Source: Candidatus Gastranaerophilales bacterium (GTDB lineage: Bacteria > Cyanobacteriota > Vampirovibrionia > Gastranaerophilales > Gastranaerophilaceae). From it: 5,543 bases of DNA. A program made the translations under genes and the position numbers. Positions 1 to 5,488 of this stretch are shown in pieces; positions within the stretch are counted from its first letter, which is position 1, and the number at the start of each line of letters is the position of its first letter. Under the pieces are notes generated by a model. It saw nothing but the letters and a program-made list of their open reading frames with translations, was not told the origin of the DNA and ran no database searches. The stretch covers positions 1 through 5,543 of the forward strand of contig JAJPXE010000137.1 of the NCBI GenBank assembly GCA_021205645.1, in the 5' to 3' direction.

Positions 1-34
1 TTCCTCGCCCGCGGCACATGTGTATAAGAGCCAG
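1..34 (+). other. Residual sequencing-adapter sequence (Nextera transposon end), not genomic
   Basis: Bases 2-34 align without gaps to the 33-nt Nextera read-1 transposase adapter, with 27 of 33 positions identical. Within this, bases 16-34 match the 19-bp mosaic end at 17 of 19 positions, including the unbroken run ATGTGTATAAGAG. This is an untrimmed, error-containing adapter left at the contig end. Genomic sequence therefore begins at about base 35, two bases before the first ATG. No promoter or ribosome binding site for the first gene can be read here. Confidence 0.88.
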
Positions 35-36
35 GT

Positions 37-2271
37 ATGAATAGTTTATCAGGAAATTTATCTGTAGCGTTTTGCTGGCATATGCACCAGCCGGTATACG
101 AGCTCGGCGGTGTCTTTTTGATGCCGTGGGTCAGGCTGCATGCTATCAAAGACTACATTGATATGGTAAATATTCTGGAAAAATTTCCCCGTATAAAACT
201 TAACTTCAACATTGTTCCCGCGCTGTTAGACGAAATTATTCAATATTCCGAAGAAGGATACAATGATATACACTCAAGTCTTACAACTACACCCTTAGAA
301 GAACTTTCCGAAAGCGAAAAAGAATATATTTTGAATAATTTTTTTAATGCAAAATATGAAACAATGATATACAAATATCCTGCTTATAGAAAACTGTTTA
401 AAAAACGGTTTTCCGGTAATTCAATAACGACAGAGAACTTTACCGATCAGGAATTTTCCGACTTAATGGCATTGTTTAATCTGGCATGGATTGATCCGAC
501 ACATTATTACAATTATCCCGAATTGAGTAGATTGGCTAAGAAAGGACGTAATTATACCCTTAAAGACAGAATACGAATTATTGAACTTCAAAAGAAAATT
601 ATTCAAGAAATGATACCGACATATAAAAAATACATTCAACAAGGTAGAATAGAGCTTACGACAAGTCCTTATTATCATCCGATTATGCCGGTATTATGTG
701 ATTATGAAACTTCGGCTAAAAATATATCGAACCGTGATAATCTCCCCGTGAATTTCAACCTGAAAGAAGATGCACATTATCAGGTTAAATCAGCACTTGA
801 CAGAATTGAAGAAGTTTTTGGAATAAGACCGGAGGGCATGTGGGCACCTGAATTTTGCCTCACCAACAAAGTTCTTGAACTGTTTAAAGAAGAAGGTATC
901 AAATGGACAATTTCTGATGAAACTATTCTTGCAAAAAGTATAAACTTTGAATTTGTCAGGGATTTTAAAGGTAATATGGAGGATCCTTATTATCTTCTTA
1001 AAACATATACATATAACCCATCAAAAACAAATATTGATGTTATATTCAGAGATGCACATATTCCTAATTTGATAAATTTTGAATACTGCAATATTGATGC
1101 TGCAGCCTCATCAAACGATTTGTATAATAAAATTAAATCTATTCAGAATAAATTGTTAGTCTCACCAGATGACAAACATCTGTTGACAATAGCAACAGAC
1201 GGTGAAAACTGCTGGGAAAATTACCCTAATGACGGCAATGACTTTTTAGAGGCACTATATTCAAAACTTGAAGCAGACGAAACAATAGAAACGGTCTTGA
1301 TAAGTGATTATATTGCAGCTGACCGGAATAAAAAAACACTGAATAAAATTTACCCCGGCTCGTGGATAAATAAGGATTTTAACTACTGGATAGGAGATCC
1401 CGTAAAAAATCTTGCATGGGAATACCTGAATAACGTTCGCAGTGATATTAAAAAATTGCTGAAAGAAACCCCGGAGCATATCAATAAACAAAAAGTTTTG
1501 AGAGAATTGTATATTACCGAAGGCAGTGACTGGTTCTGGTGGTACGGTGAACCGAATAATTCCGGTCAGGATAATGTATTTGATTTTCTGTTCAGAGAAC
1601 ACTTGAAAAATACTTATAAAATGCTTGATAAAGATTATCCGGAATATCTGGACAATTCGATTATTATATCGGCATATAACTACTCTGAAGCGAAAGGAGT
1701 TGAACCACTGAATTTCAATCCCGGATGGCTGTTTTCTGACAGTATTGACTTGATTGACGGCCCTGTTTTTCAGGAAAGCAAAATATTTGATAATATAAAT
1801 TATGGTTTTGATAATGAAAACTTGTATTTTAAACTGGAATTGAACCCTAATTTTAGAGAAAAAGATGATAAAAGACCCAAAATACATCAGTTTTATATCT
1901 ATATGAGAAATGCTAAAAAGAAACAATCCCTATCAAGCATAAGAGTTTCAAATAAAACAGAGGTGGTTTTCCCGATATTAAAAACTAAGTATCACAATGA
2001 ACTACTAATAACTTTACATAACAATACAATATATCCGTCGTTTTTATCCCGTTCAATATCAGACAATTTATGGACGCTTGTTGACAGCCCGGGATTAAAC
2101 GTACTGTATAATGAAAAAATAGATATATGTATTCCTTTTAAAGATATTGATGTAGAGCAGGGAGAAGAATTAGAATTTTTCTTCCTGATAGCAAACATGG
2201 GCTTAAGATACACATTTATGCCAAAGGATACACCATTAGTAATACAGCGTCCGAAGAACTGTTCGATTTGA
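37..2271 (+). CDS. Glycoside hydrolase family 57 protein (alpha-amylase/amylopullulanase-like, COG1449 type)
   Basis: The 744-aa product is a retaining alpha-glucan hydrolase or transferase of family GH57. The conserved regions occur in order. Region 1 is HMHQP at residues 15-19. Region 2 is GRIELTTSPYYHPI at 203-216. Region 3 is GMWAPE at 267-272, with E272 the expected nucleophile. Region 4 is ATDGE at 386-390, with D388 the expected general acid. The block EGSDWFWWYGEP at 495-506 and FRD at 337-339 are also typical of the amylopullulanase-like branch. The final 190 or so residues (about 550-744) look like a beta-sandwich accessory domain. I see no signal peptide, membrane segment or S-layer domain, so the enzyme probably acts in the cytoplasm on glycogen or imported maltodextrin. 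It is shorter than secreted amylopullulanases, which usually exceed 1000 aa. Exact substrate and product cannot be read from motifs. The ATG at 37 is plausible because the first beta-strand starts about residue 8, but adapter sequence begins two bases upstream, so a slightly longer native N-terminus cannot be excluded. Confidence 0.93.
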   Translation: MNSLSGNLSVAFCWHMHQPVYELGGVFLMPWVRLHAIKDYIDMVNILEKFPRIKLNFNIVPALLDEIIQYSEEGYNDIHSSLTTTPLEELSESEKEYILNNFFNAKYETMIYKYPAYRKLFKKRFSGNSITTENFTDQEFSDLMALFNLAWIDPTHYYNYPELSRLAKKGRNYTLKDRIRIIELQKKIIQEMIPTYKKYIQQGRIELTTSPYYHPIMPVLCDYETSAKNISNRDNLPVNFNLKEDAHYQVKSALDRIEEVFGIRPEGMWAPEFCLTNKVLELFKEEGIKWTISDETILAKSINFEFVRDFKGNMEDPYYLLKTYTYNPSKTNIDVIFRDAHIPNLINFEYCNIDAAASSNDLYNKIKSIQNKLLVSPDDKHLLTIATDGENCWENYPNDGNDFLEALYSKLEADETIETVLISDYIAADRNKKTLNKIYPGSWINKDFNYWIGDPVKNLAWEYLNNVRSDIKKLLKETPEHINKQKVLRELYITEGSDWFWWYGEPNNSGQDNVFDFLFREHLKNTYKMLDKDYPEYLDNSIIISAYNYSEAKGVEPLNFNPGWLFSDSIDLIDGPVFQESKIFDNINYGFDNENLYFKLELNPNFREKDDKRPKIHQFYIYMRNAKKKQSLSSIRVSNKTEVVFPILKTKYHNELLITLHNNTIYPSFLSRSISDNLWTLVDSPGLNVLYNEKIDICIPFKDIDVEQGEELEFFFLIANMGLRYTFMPKDTPLVIQRPKNCSI

Positions 2272-2278
2272 AAATATT

Positions 2279-2320
2279 TTGCCGGCAAACCCCGAAGATG
2301 CCGGCAATTGTATGTTTTTT
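2279..2320 (+). terminator. Probable intrinsic terminator after the GH57 gene
   Basis: A perfect 8-bp stem, TTGCCGGC (2279-2286) with GCCGGCAA (2300-2307), encloses a 13-nt loop. It starts 8 nt after the GH57 stop codon. It is the most GC-rich stem in this gap. A T-run at 2315-2320 follows, but seven bases lie between stem and run, so the termination geometry is imperfect. It probably separates GH57 transcription from speD. Confidence 0.6.
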
Positions 2321-2351
2321 ACAAATTTTTATAAAAAATATACAAATTTTT
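2320..2351 (+). repeat. 11-bp direct repeat upstream of speD, 21-bp period
   Basis: TACAAATTTTT occurs at 2320-2330 and again at 2341-2351. The 21-bp period is two turns of B-DNA, so both copies face the same side of the helix. The second copy overlaps the first two bases of the proposed speD -35 box. This fits a regulator binding site, but the region is very AT-rich and chance repetition is possible. Confidence 0.4.
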
Positions 2352-2377
2352 GATTTTTATATTAAGATTAGTATAGA
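2350..2377 (+). promoter_or_regulatory. Possible sigma70-type promoter of speD
   Basis: TTGATT (2350-2355) and TATAGA (2372-2377) lie 16 nt apart, matching the -35 and -10 consensus at 4 of 6 positions each. The TTG start codon lies 24 nt beyond the -10. An overlapping TATATT at 2358-2363 is an alternative -10 without a convincing -35. The call rests on spacing and on the terminator-like hairpin upstream. Confidence 0.35.
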
Positions 2378-2390
2378 GCATGTAGAATAT

Positions 2391-2394
2391 GGAG
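2391..2394 (+). promoter_or_regulatory. Ribosome binding site setting a TTG start for speD
   Basis: GGAG lies 7 nt before the TTG at 2402, which is normal Shine-Dalgarno spacing. The speD frame has a TAG stop at 2369-2371 and no ATG or GTG between that stop and the conserved LGRH motif. TTG at 2402 is therefore the best start in the sequence as given. Confidence 0.6.
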
Positions 2395-2401
2395 CAAGAT
2401 T

Positions 2402-2836
2402 TTGGAAAGAAAAAAACATAATAACAGTGATACATATTTGGGAAGACACGTTCTTGCGGAGTTTTTCGAGTGTAATCCCAATGTATTGAATAATAAAGAC
2501 CGCATAGAGAATTATATGGTAGATGCAGCGATTGAATGCGGTGCGACTGTTGTTCAGAAATGTTTTCACATGTTCTCTCCATACGGAGTAAGCGGTGTTG
2601 TTATAATAGCGGAGAGCCATCTAGCTGTTCATACGTGGCCGGAATTAGGTTATGCGGCAGTAGATTTATTTACCTGCGGAACAAAATGTGACCCTAAAGT
2701 TGCTTATGAGTTTTTAAAGAAAAAGTTCAACTCTAAAAAAGCATTTTTTACACAGTTAAAACGCGGTATTCTGGATGAAAGAACAAAAGAATTATCAGAA
2801 AAGGCGTTTGAACTGTCAGAACAATATGAAAGTTAA
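2402..2836 (+). CDS. speD: S-adenosylmethionine decarboxylase proenzyme (pyruvoyl-dependent, prokaryotic class)
   Basis: The enzyme decarboxylates S-adenosylmethionine to give the aminopropyl donor for spermidine synthesis, in the cytoplasm. The 144-aa product follows the Thermotoga/Bacillus SpeD (SpeH) pattern: LGRHVLAEFFEC at 13-24, FSPYGVSGVVI at 58-68, AESHLAVHTWPE at 70-81 and AAVDLFTCG at 85-93. Self-cleavage between E71 and S72 should give a 71-residue beta chain and a 73-residue alpha chain whose S72 becomes the pyruvoyl cofactor. H77 and C92 sit at +5 and +20 from this Ser, as H68 and C83 do from S63 in the Thermotoga enzyme, so the proenzyme should be active. The start is TTG, supported by a GGAG 7 nt upstream. 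About 12 residues precede LGRH, more than in the Thermotoga protein. No spermidine synthase gene is in the window, so the aminopropyl acceptor is unknown. The gene lies 130 nt after GH57 and 103 nt before the RHH gene and is probably transcribed alone. Confidence 0.95.
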   Translation: MERKKHNNSDTYLGRHVLAEFFECNPNVLNNKDRIENYMVDAAIECGATVVQKCFHMFSPYGVSGVVIIAESHLAVHTWPELGYAAVDLFTCGTKCDPKVAYEFLKKKFNSKKAFFTQLKRGILDERTKELSEKAFELSEQYES

Positions 2837-2838
2837 GC

Positions 2839-2860
2839 TATTCAGTGTTTTGAATATTTT
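2839..2860 (+). terminator. Weak terminator-like hairpin after speD
   Basis: TATTCA (2839-2844) pairs with TGAATA (2851-2856) around a 6-nt loop and is followed at once by TTTT (2857-2860). It begins 3 nt after the speD stop codon. The position is right for an intrinsic terminator, but the stem is short and AT-rich, so efficiency is doubtful. Confidence 0.35.
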
Positions 2861-2877
2861 CTCCGTGTAAAGGTATG

Positions 2878-2901
2878 ATACAAAAAATTGATATTTTGTA
2901 T
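2878..2901. promoter_or_regulatory. Candidate operator: perfect 8-bp inverted repeat over the RHH gene promoter
   Basis: ATACAAAA (2878-2885) and TTTTGTAT (2894-2901) are exact reverse complements separated by 8 bp. The spacer AATTGATA contains the whole proposed -35 box TTGATA. Ribbon-helix-helix proteins bind as dimers or tetramers to inverted or tandem half-sites and often repress their own promoters. This site is 39 bp upstream of such a gene, so autoregulation is a natural reading. Binding itself is inferred. Confidence 0.55.
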
Positions 2902-2916
2902 GAATTGTGCTAGATT
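2888..2916 (+). promoter_or_regulatory. Probable promoter of the RHH gene, extended -10 type
   Basis: TTGATA (2888-2893) and TAGATT (2911-2916) are separated by 17 nt. A TGC at 2908-2910 directly before the -10 supplies the extended -10 TGn motif, which helps compensate for a -10 of only 4 of 6 matches. The start codon at 2940 lies 24 nt beyond the -10 end, leaving a short leader that holds the AAAGGAG ribosome binding site at 2928-2934. Confidence 0.5.
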
Positions 2917-2939
2917 GTTAGTGTGGTAAAGGAGTGTTT

Positions 2940-3128
2940 ATGGCAAGAGTATTAATTTCAATGTCACCGGAGTTTTTGAATAAGGTAGATAGTATCGCTA
3001 ATTCTGAACAACGCACAAGAAGCGAATACATTCGAGAAGCTTTGAGAAACTACATGAGAAGAAACAGAGGTATCAATCTGCATAAAGCCCAAGCAATTGC
3101 AAACGAACTGGAAGAGTTAATCGGCTAG
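2940..3128 (+). CDS. Orphan ribbon-helix-helix (CopG/MetJ-Arc fold) DNA-binding protein
   Basis: This 62-aa protein is probably a dimeric transcriptional regulator. Residues 2-7 (ARVLIS) form the basic N-terminal strand that would enter the DNA major groove. Helix A spans about 9-22, and helix B is RSEYIREALRNYMRR at 27-41, the classic CopG-family signature. A short tail at 43-62 contains a probable extra helix and no recognised domain. The start chosen is ATG 2940, with AAAGGAG 5 nt upstream. An in-frame GTG at 2934 would overlap that Shine-Dalgarno and put two extra residues before the conserved MARVLIS, so I reject it. The fold is shared by repressors and by antitoxins, but no toxin gene adjoins it: the 103 nt before and 136 nt after hold no credible partner. 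A palindrome covers its own promoter, which suggests autoregulation. Its other targets are unknown, and speD is a candidate. Confidence 0.88.
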   Translation: MARVLISMSPEFLNKVDSIANSEQRTRSEYIREALRNYMRRNRGINLHKAQAIANELEELIG

Positions 3129-3186
3129 AAATAGGGATAAATATCAAACTGTGTGCCGGTAACAGCAGTCATCTGGTAAGTCTGTT

Positions 3187-3209
3187 TCAATATTATAGAG
3201 TAATATTGA
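3187..3209. other. Perfect 9-bp hairpin in the convergent intergenic region
   Basis: TCAATATTA (3187-3195) pairs exactly with TAATATTGA (3201-3209) around a 5-nt TAGAG loop. It lies between the convergent ends of the RHH gene and the response-regulator gene, where a bidirectional terminator would be expected. Neither strand has a T-run after the stem, so canonical intrinsic termination is not supported. mRNA 3'-end stabilisation or a protein site is equally possible. I see nothing else clear in 3129-3264. Confidence 0.4.
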
Positions 3210-3264
3210 GTTTGCGGCAAAATCCAAAAGTTAATAAAATTATAGGTTTTTTCAGAATTCTCTG

Positions 3265-4542
3265 TTAGTAATTTATCTCATTCATAAAGTATTCAACCCA
3301 TTTTATCAGTGTCGATAGTTCATAAGGTTTCGGAAGATACAGGTCTGCACCCGTATTGAGGATTGCCGATTTGTCGTGGTGATTTGATGTCATAATAATC
3401 TTAGAATTGACAAAAATTGAGTTATTTTTTATTTTTGAGCAAAGTTCACGTTTATTTTCATTATCTCCTGCGTCAATTATAAATATGGCCGGGATTTCAT
3501 TTTCTTCTACAGTTGTTAAAACGTCATAGCCCTGAAGTTCCAGAGTCGTTCTCAAAAGCAGCTCTAATGCTAAATCAGGTTCAAGCACAACTATTTTTTT
3601 ATTGTTTTTAGTCTGATTATCAATTTCTCCTGAAATTTTTGGTCTGTCAACGATATAATTAGACTTAGATGGGAGTTTAGCAAGGTTTTTAATCCTCTGC
3701 ATTTTGTTTATTAAATGTTCAGGATTTATATAAGTATCAAATTCGCTTGAGATAACACTTATAAGCAATGAAACGAATTCTATTCTAATCCCTGCCTCAT
3801 CATCGCCCTGTAAAAGCATATATCCCCGTTTTGTATCTTCGTGTGAATAAAACCTCGGGGCAACGGCATCAAAAGCGTATGTAAGATATGAGGCTAACTT
3901 TTCCGCCGCTGCTGATTTTGTTATAATTAAAAATTCCATCTCCGATAATCTGCTCAAAAAATCCGTTTCTGTTAATGTCGATTTGATAATTGCCAGAAGC
4001 GTTTGTATTACTTTATCTCCTGCAAATTCTGTGTAAACCTCAATATAATGTTTAAAGTTCTCAATGCTAATCAGAAGTGTTGCCCAGTCGGAATTGTCTG
4101 CCAGTGTACGTTTAAGTGTTCTTATTGAATATTTCTTGTTCGGAAGCAGTGTTTTATTATCAAGATTTGTTTCCAGTTCTCTCCTTAAATGAGCTTTTAT
4201 TCTCATTTGAAATTCTTTTATATTAACGGGTTCGCTGATATAATCATCTGCACCGGCTTCAAGCACTTTAATTTTATCTTTTAATTCGTCTGATTTTGAA
4301 AGTGCAACAATAATCGGTCTTAAATTGTAGGTCAGCACTCTGATTTTTTCGCAAAAATCGCCGAGCGGCTCAGAAATGCTGTCCGAAACAATGATTAAAT
4401 CCGGCTCCCGTGATTGTATGTAATCCAGAGCATCCTTAATTTTCCCCGTAATATAAACGGTTGTATCATTATCCGAAATACTTTTTTTATATTTGGCGGG
4501 AAGTTCTTTTCTTGTATCAATAATCAGTGTGTTACAGAGCAT
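3265..4542 (-). CDS. REC-degenerate GGDEF-REC response-regulator-like protein
   Basis: This 425-aa cytoplasmic protein has three parts. REC1 (about 4-120) has the receiver pattern PDLIIVSD with D54 as likely phosphoacceptor, S82 in beta-4 and the ADDYISEP loop, where the invariant Lys is replaced by E104. Only D9 of the usual acidic pair is present. A GGDEF-like domain (about 125-290) keeps LLPNKKY (132-138), the FK pair (163-164) and AGDKVIQ (174-180). However, the signature is SEMEF (200-204), and the first metal ligand is S159, so it should not make c-di-GMP. REC2 (about 315-425) has E321 and D323, D357, T385 and K405, so it is the better-preserved receiver. There is no DNA-binding output domain. 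The ATG overlaps the end of the upstream histidine-kinase gene by 19 nt, with a ribosome binding site inside that gene, so kinase and protein are probably made together. Likely roles are phosphorylation-dependent protein contacts or phosphotransfer. Cyclic-di-GMP binding by the dead domain is less likely. Confidence 0.88.
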   Translation of the reverse strand: MLCNTLIIDTRKELPAKYKKSISDNDTTVYITGKIKDALDYIQSREPDLIIVSDSISEPLGDFCEKIRVLTYNLRPIIVALSKSDELKDKIKVLEAGADDYISEPVNIKEFQMRIKAHLRRELETNLDNKTLLPNKKYSIRTLKRTLADNSDWATLLISIENFKHYIEVYTEFAGDKVIQTLLAIIKSTLTETDFLSRLSEMEFLIITKSAAAEKLASYLTYAFDAVAPRFYSHEDTKRGYMLLQGDDEAGIRIEFVSLLISVISSEFDTYINPEHLINKMQRIKNLAKLPSKSNYIVDRPKISGEIDNQTKNNKKIVVLEPDLALELLLRTTLELQGYDVLTTVEENEIPAIFIIDAGDNENKRELCSKIKNNSIFVNSKIIMTSNHHDKSAILNTGADLYLPKPYELSTLIKWVEYFMNEINY

Positions 4543-5231
4543 TTCAGGTGTTCCTCTATATTATAATGCGGAAATTTTATGGTAAATTCCGTACCTTTAT
4601 CAAGATTTTTGAAAGAGATTGCACCGTTCATTTTTTCGGTGAGTGATTTAGTGATATATAACCCGAGTCCGCTGCCTTGAGTTTTTCTTGTGAGCGGGTT
4701 ATCAATACGTGAGAATTTTTCAAAAACAGTTTCTGCATATTTTTCATCAATTCCGATACCGGTATCTCTTATTTTAATTAGTACATGTTTATCGTTCTCA
4801 TCAGTTGATACAAAGACATTAGAACCGGTTTCCGAGTATTTGCAGGCGTTTTCAACGATATTGATGAGTATTTGCTGCAATTTTTCCGAATCAGCAGATA
4901 TTGCCGGGTTTTTTATATTAAGGTCAAGTTTAAATTCGTAATCGGGATATTTTTGTTTCATAATTTGTATGACTGTATTTACTGATTGGTTAACAAAAGT
5001 TTTTTTCAGGATTATAATTTCGTCCGGAATTTTTGTAACGGAGAGGATATTTTCTACGAGATGAATAAGTCTGTTGGATTGTTGTTCAATGATTTTGAGG
5101 AATTTTTTTTTGGAGTTATCGTCAAGTTTATCCCATGATACAAGCATAGTTTGAGCGAACCCCCGGATACTTGTGAGTGGTGTTCTGAGTTCGTGTGAAA
5201 CGGTTGATATAAAATCATCTTGTTTAGTCAT
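4524..5231 (-). CDS. Sensor-less cytosolic histidine kinase (HisKA plus HATPase_c)
   Basis: The 235-aa protein is the kinase core only. It autophosphorylates a His from ATP and passes the phosphate to a receiver. The HisKA dimerisation helices hold SHELRTPLTSI at 12-22, with H13 the phosphoacceptor. The ATP-binding domain has the N box NIVENACKYS (124-133), G1 box DTGIGID (156-162), F box FEKF (170-173) and G2 box GSGLGL (186-191). All look intact. Nothing precedes the H box except six or so linker residues: no PAS, GAF, HAMP or membrane segment. An in-frame TGA lies four codons upstream of the ATG, and the upstream DNA is a non-coding repeat region, so a missing in-frame sensor is unlikely. 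Its input must come from a partner protein. The stop overlaps the start of the REC-GGDEF-REC gene by 19 nt, making that protein the likely phosphotransfer target. There is no Shine-Dalgarno before the ATG, and a TATAAT lies 6 nt upstream. Confidence 0.93.
   Translation of the reverse strand: MTKQDDFISTVSHELRTPLTSIRGFAQTMLVSWDKLDDNSKKKFLKIIEQQSNRLIHLVENILSVTKIPDEIIILKKTFVNQSVNTVIQIMKQKYPDYEFKLDLNIKNPAISADSEKLQQILINIVENACKYSETGSNVFVSTDENDKHVLIKIRDTGIGIDEKYAETVFEKFSRIDNPLTRKTQGSGLGLYITKSLTEKMNGAISFKNLDKGTEFTIKFPHYNIEEHLKCSVTH
4551..4557 (-). promoter_or_regulatory. Internal ribosome binding site for the REC-GGDEF-REC gene
   Basis: On the minus strand AGAGGAA occupies 4557 to 4551 and is 8 nt before the ATG at 4542-4540. 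It lies inside the last codons of the kinase gene. It supports the chosen start and translational coupling of the two genes. Confidence 0.55.
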
Positions 5232-5237
5232 AGAATG

Positions 5238-5267
5238 ATTATATCACGAGTTTGCGGAAAAATTGAA
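5238..5267 (-). promoter_or_regulatory. Promoter of the kinase operon; candidate leaderless start
   Basis: On the minus strand a perfect TATAAT occupies 5243 to 5238, ending 6 nt before the ATG at 5231. Transcription normally starts about 7 nt after the -10, that is at or next to the A of the ATG. With no purine-rich ribosome binding site upstream, a leaderless mRNA is the simplest reading. The -35 is weak: TTCAAT at 5267 to 5262, 18 nt from the -10, matches only about half the consensus, so an activator may be needed. Confidence 0.5.
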
Positions 5268-5298
5268 GTTTTTAGAGAATTTAGTCAGAAAAAGTTAC

Positions 5299-5327
5299 TG
5301 GACATTTATGTATGTCTGTAATAATAT
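5299..5327 (+). promoter_or_regulatory. Possible plus-strand promoter reading into the repeat array
   Basis: TGGACA (5299-5304) matches the -35 consensus at 5 of 6 positions. TAATAT (5322-5327) is 17 nt downstream. An overlapping perfect TATAAT at 5325-5330 would need an unusual 20-nt spacer. No credible ORF follows, so a product would be a non-coding RNA containing the repeat hairpins, or the gene lies beyond the contig end. Confidence 0.3.
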
Positions 5328-5381
5328 AATCGTGGTGATGGATGCTTTCTCAAGATTGAGAAAATGACAATTTAGTTTGCT

Positions 5382-5436
5382 CTTGTGGCACTCTGCCGAA
5401 CAAAACGATTAAGTATCGTTTTGGGAGAGGGGAGGT
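5382..5436. repeat. Conserved 55-nt repeat core, copy 1, with two hairpins
   Basis: The core is identical to 5489-5543. Hairpin A is TTGTGGCA (5383-5390), loop CTC, then TGCC (5394-5397), a GA bulge and ACAA (5400-5403). Hairpin B is a perfect 9-bp stem CAAAACGAT (5401-5409) with ATCGTTTTG (5415-5423) around TAAGT. The two stems share three bases, so they would compete or stack. The core ends with the purine-rich GGGAGAGGGGAGG. Confidence 0.85.
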
Positions 5437-5488
5437 AGACGCCTCTTCAAAATCGGGAAATGACAATTAAATAACAATTTTGCTAGCC

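Noticed and set aside
463..678. Minus-strand 71-codon ORF inside GH57
   Set aside because: Shadow of the GH57 frame, with no family resemblance.
1261..1926. 221-codon minus-strand ORF opposite the GH57 gene
   Set aside because: It lies wholly within GH57 coding sequence that carries conserved motifs; its translation is low-complexity and rich in I, F and V, as expected for an antisense shadow.
2272..2401. Riboswitch (for example SAM-responsive) upstream of speD
   Set aside because: The gap is AT-rich, and its only strong helix is the simple GCCGGC hairpin; no multi-helix junction or conserved core could be found.
1992..2620. Several short ORFs on both strands around the GH57 end and speD start
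   Set aside because: They overlap the GH57 3' end, the AT-rich promoter gap or the speD coding region, and none has a recognisable motif.
2934..2939. GTG start giving two extra residues on the RHH protein
   Set aside because: It would overlap the AAAGGAG ribosome binding site that is ideally spaced for ATG 2940.
2840..3264. Complete toxin-antitoxin module around the RHH gene
   Set aside because: No partner ORF overlaps or adjoins the RHH gene on either side.
4690..4941. Plus-strand 83-codon ORF opposite the kinase
   Set aside because: Antisense to the conserved ATP-binding boxes of the kinase; no independent support.
5308..5367. 19-codon plus-strand ORF before the repeat array
   Set aside because: It begins upstream of the proposed -10, has no ribosome binding site, and partly consists of repeat sequence.
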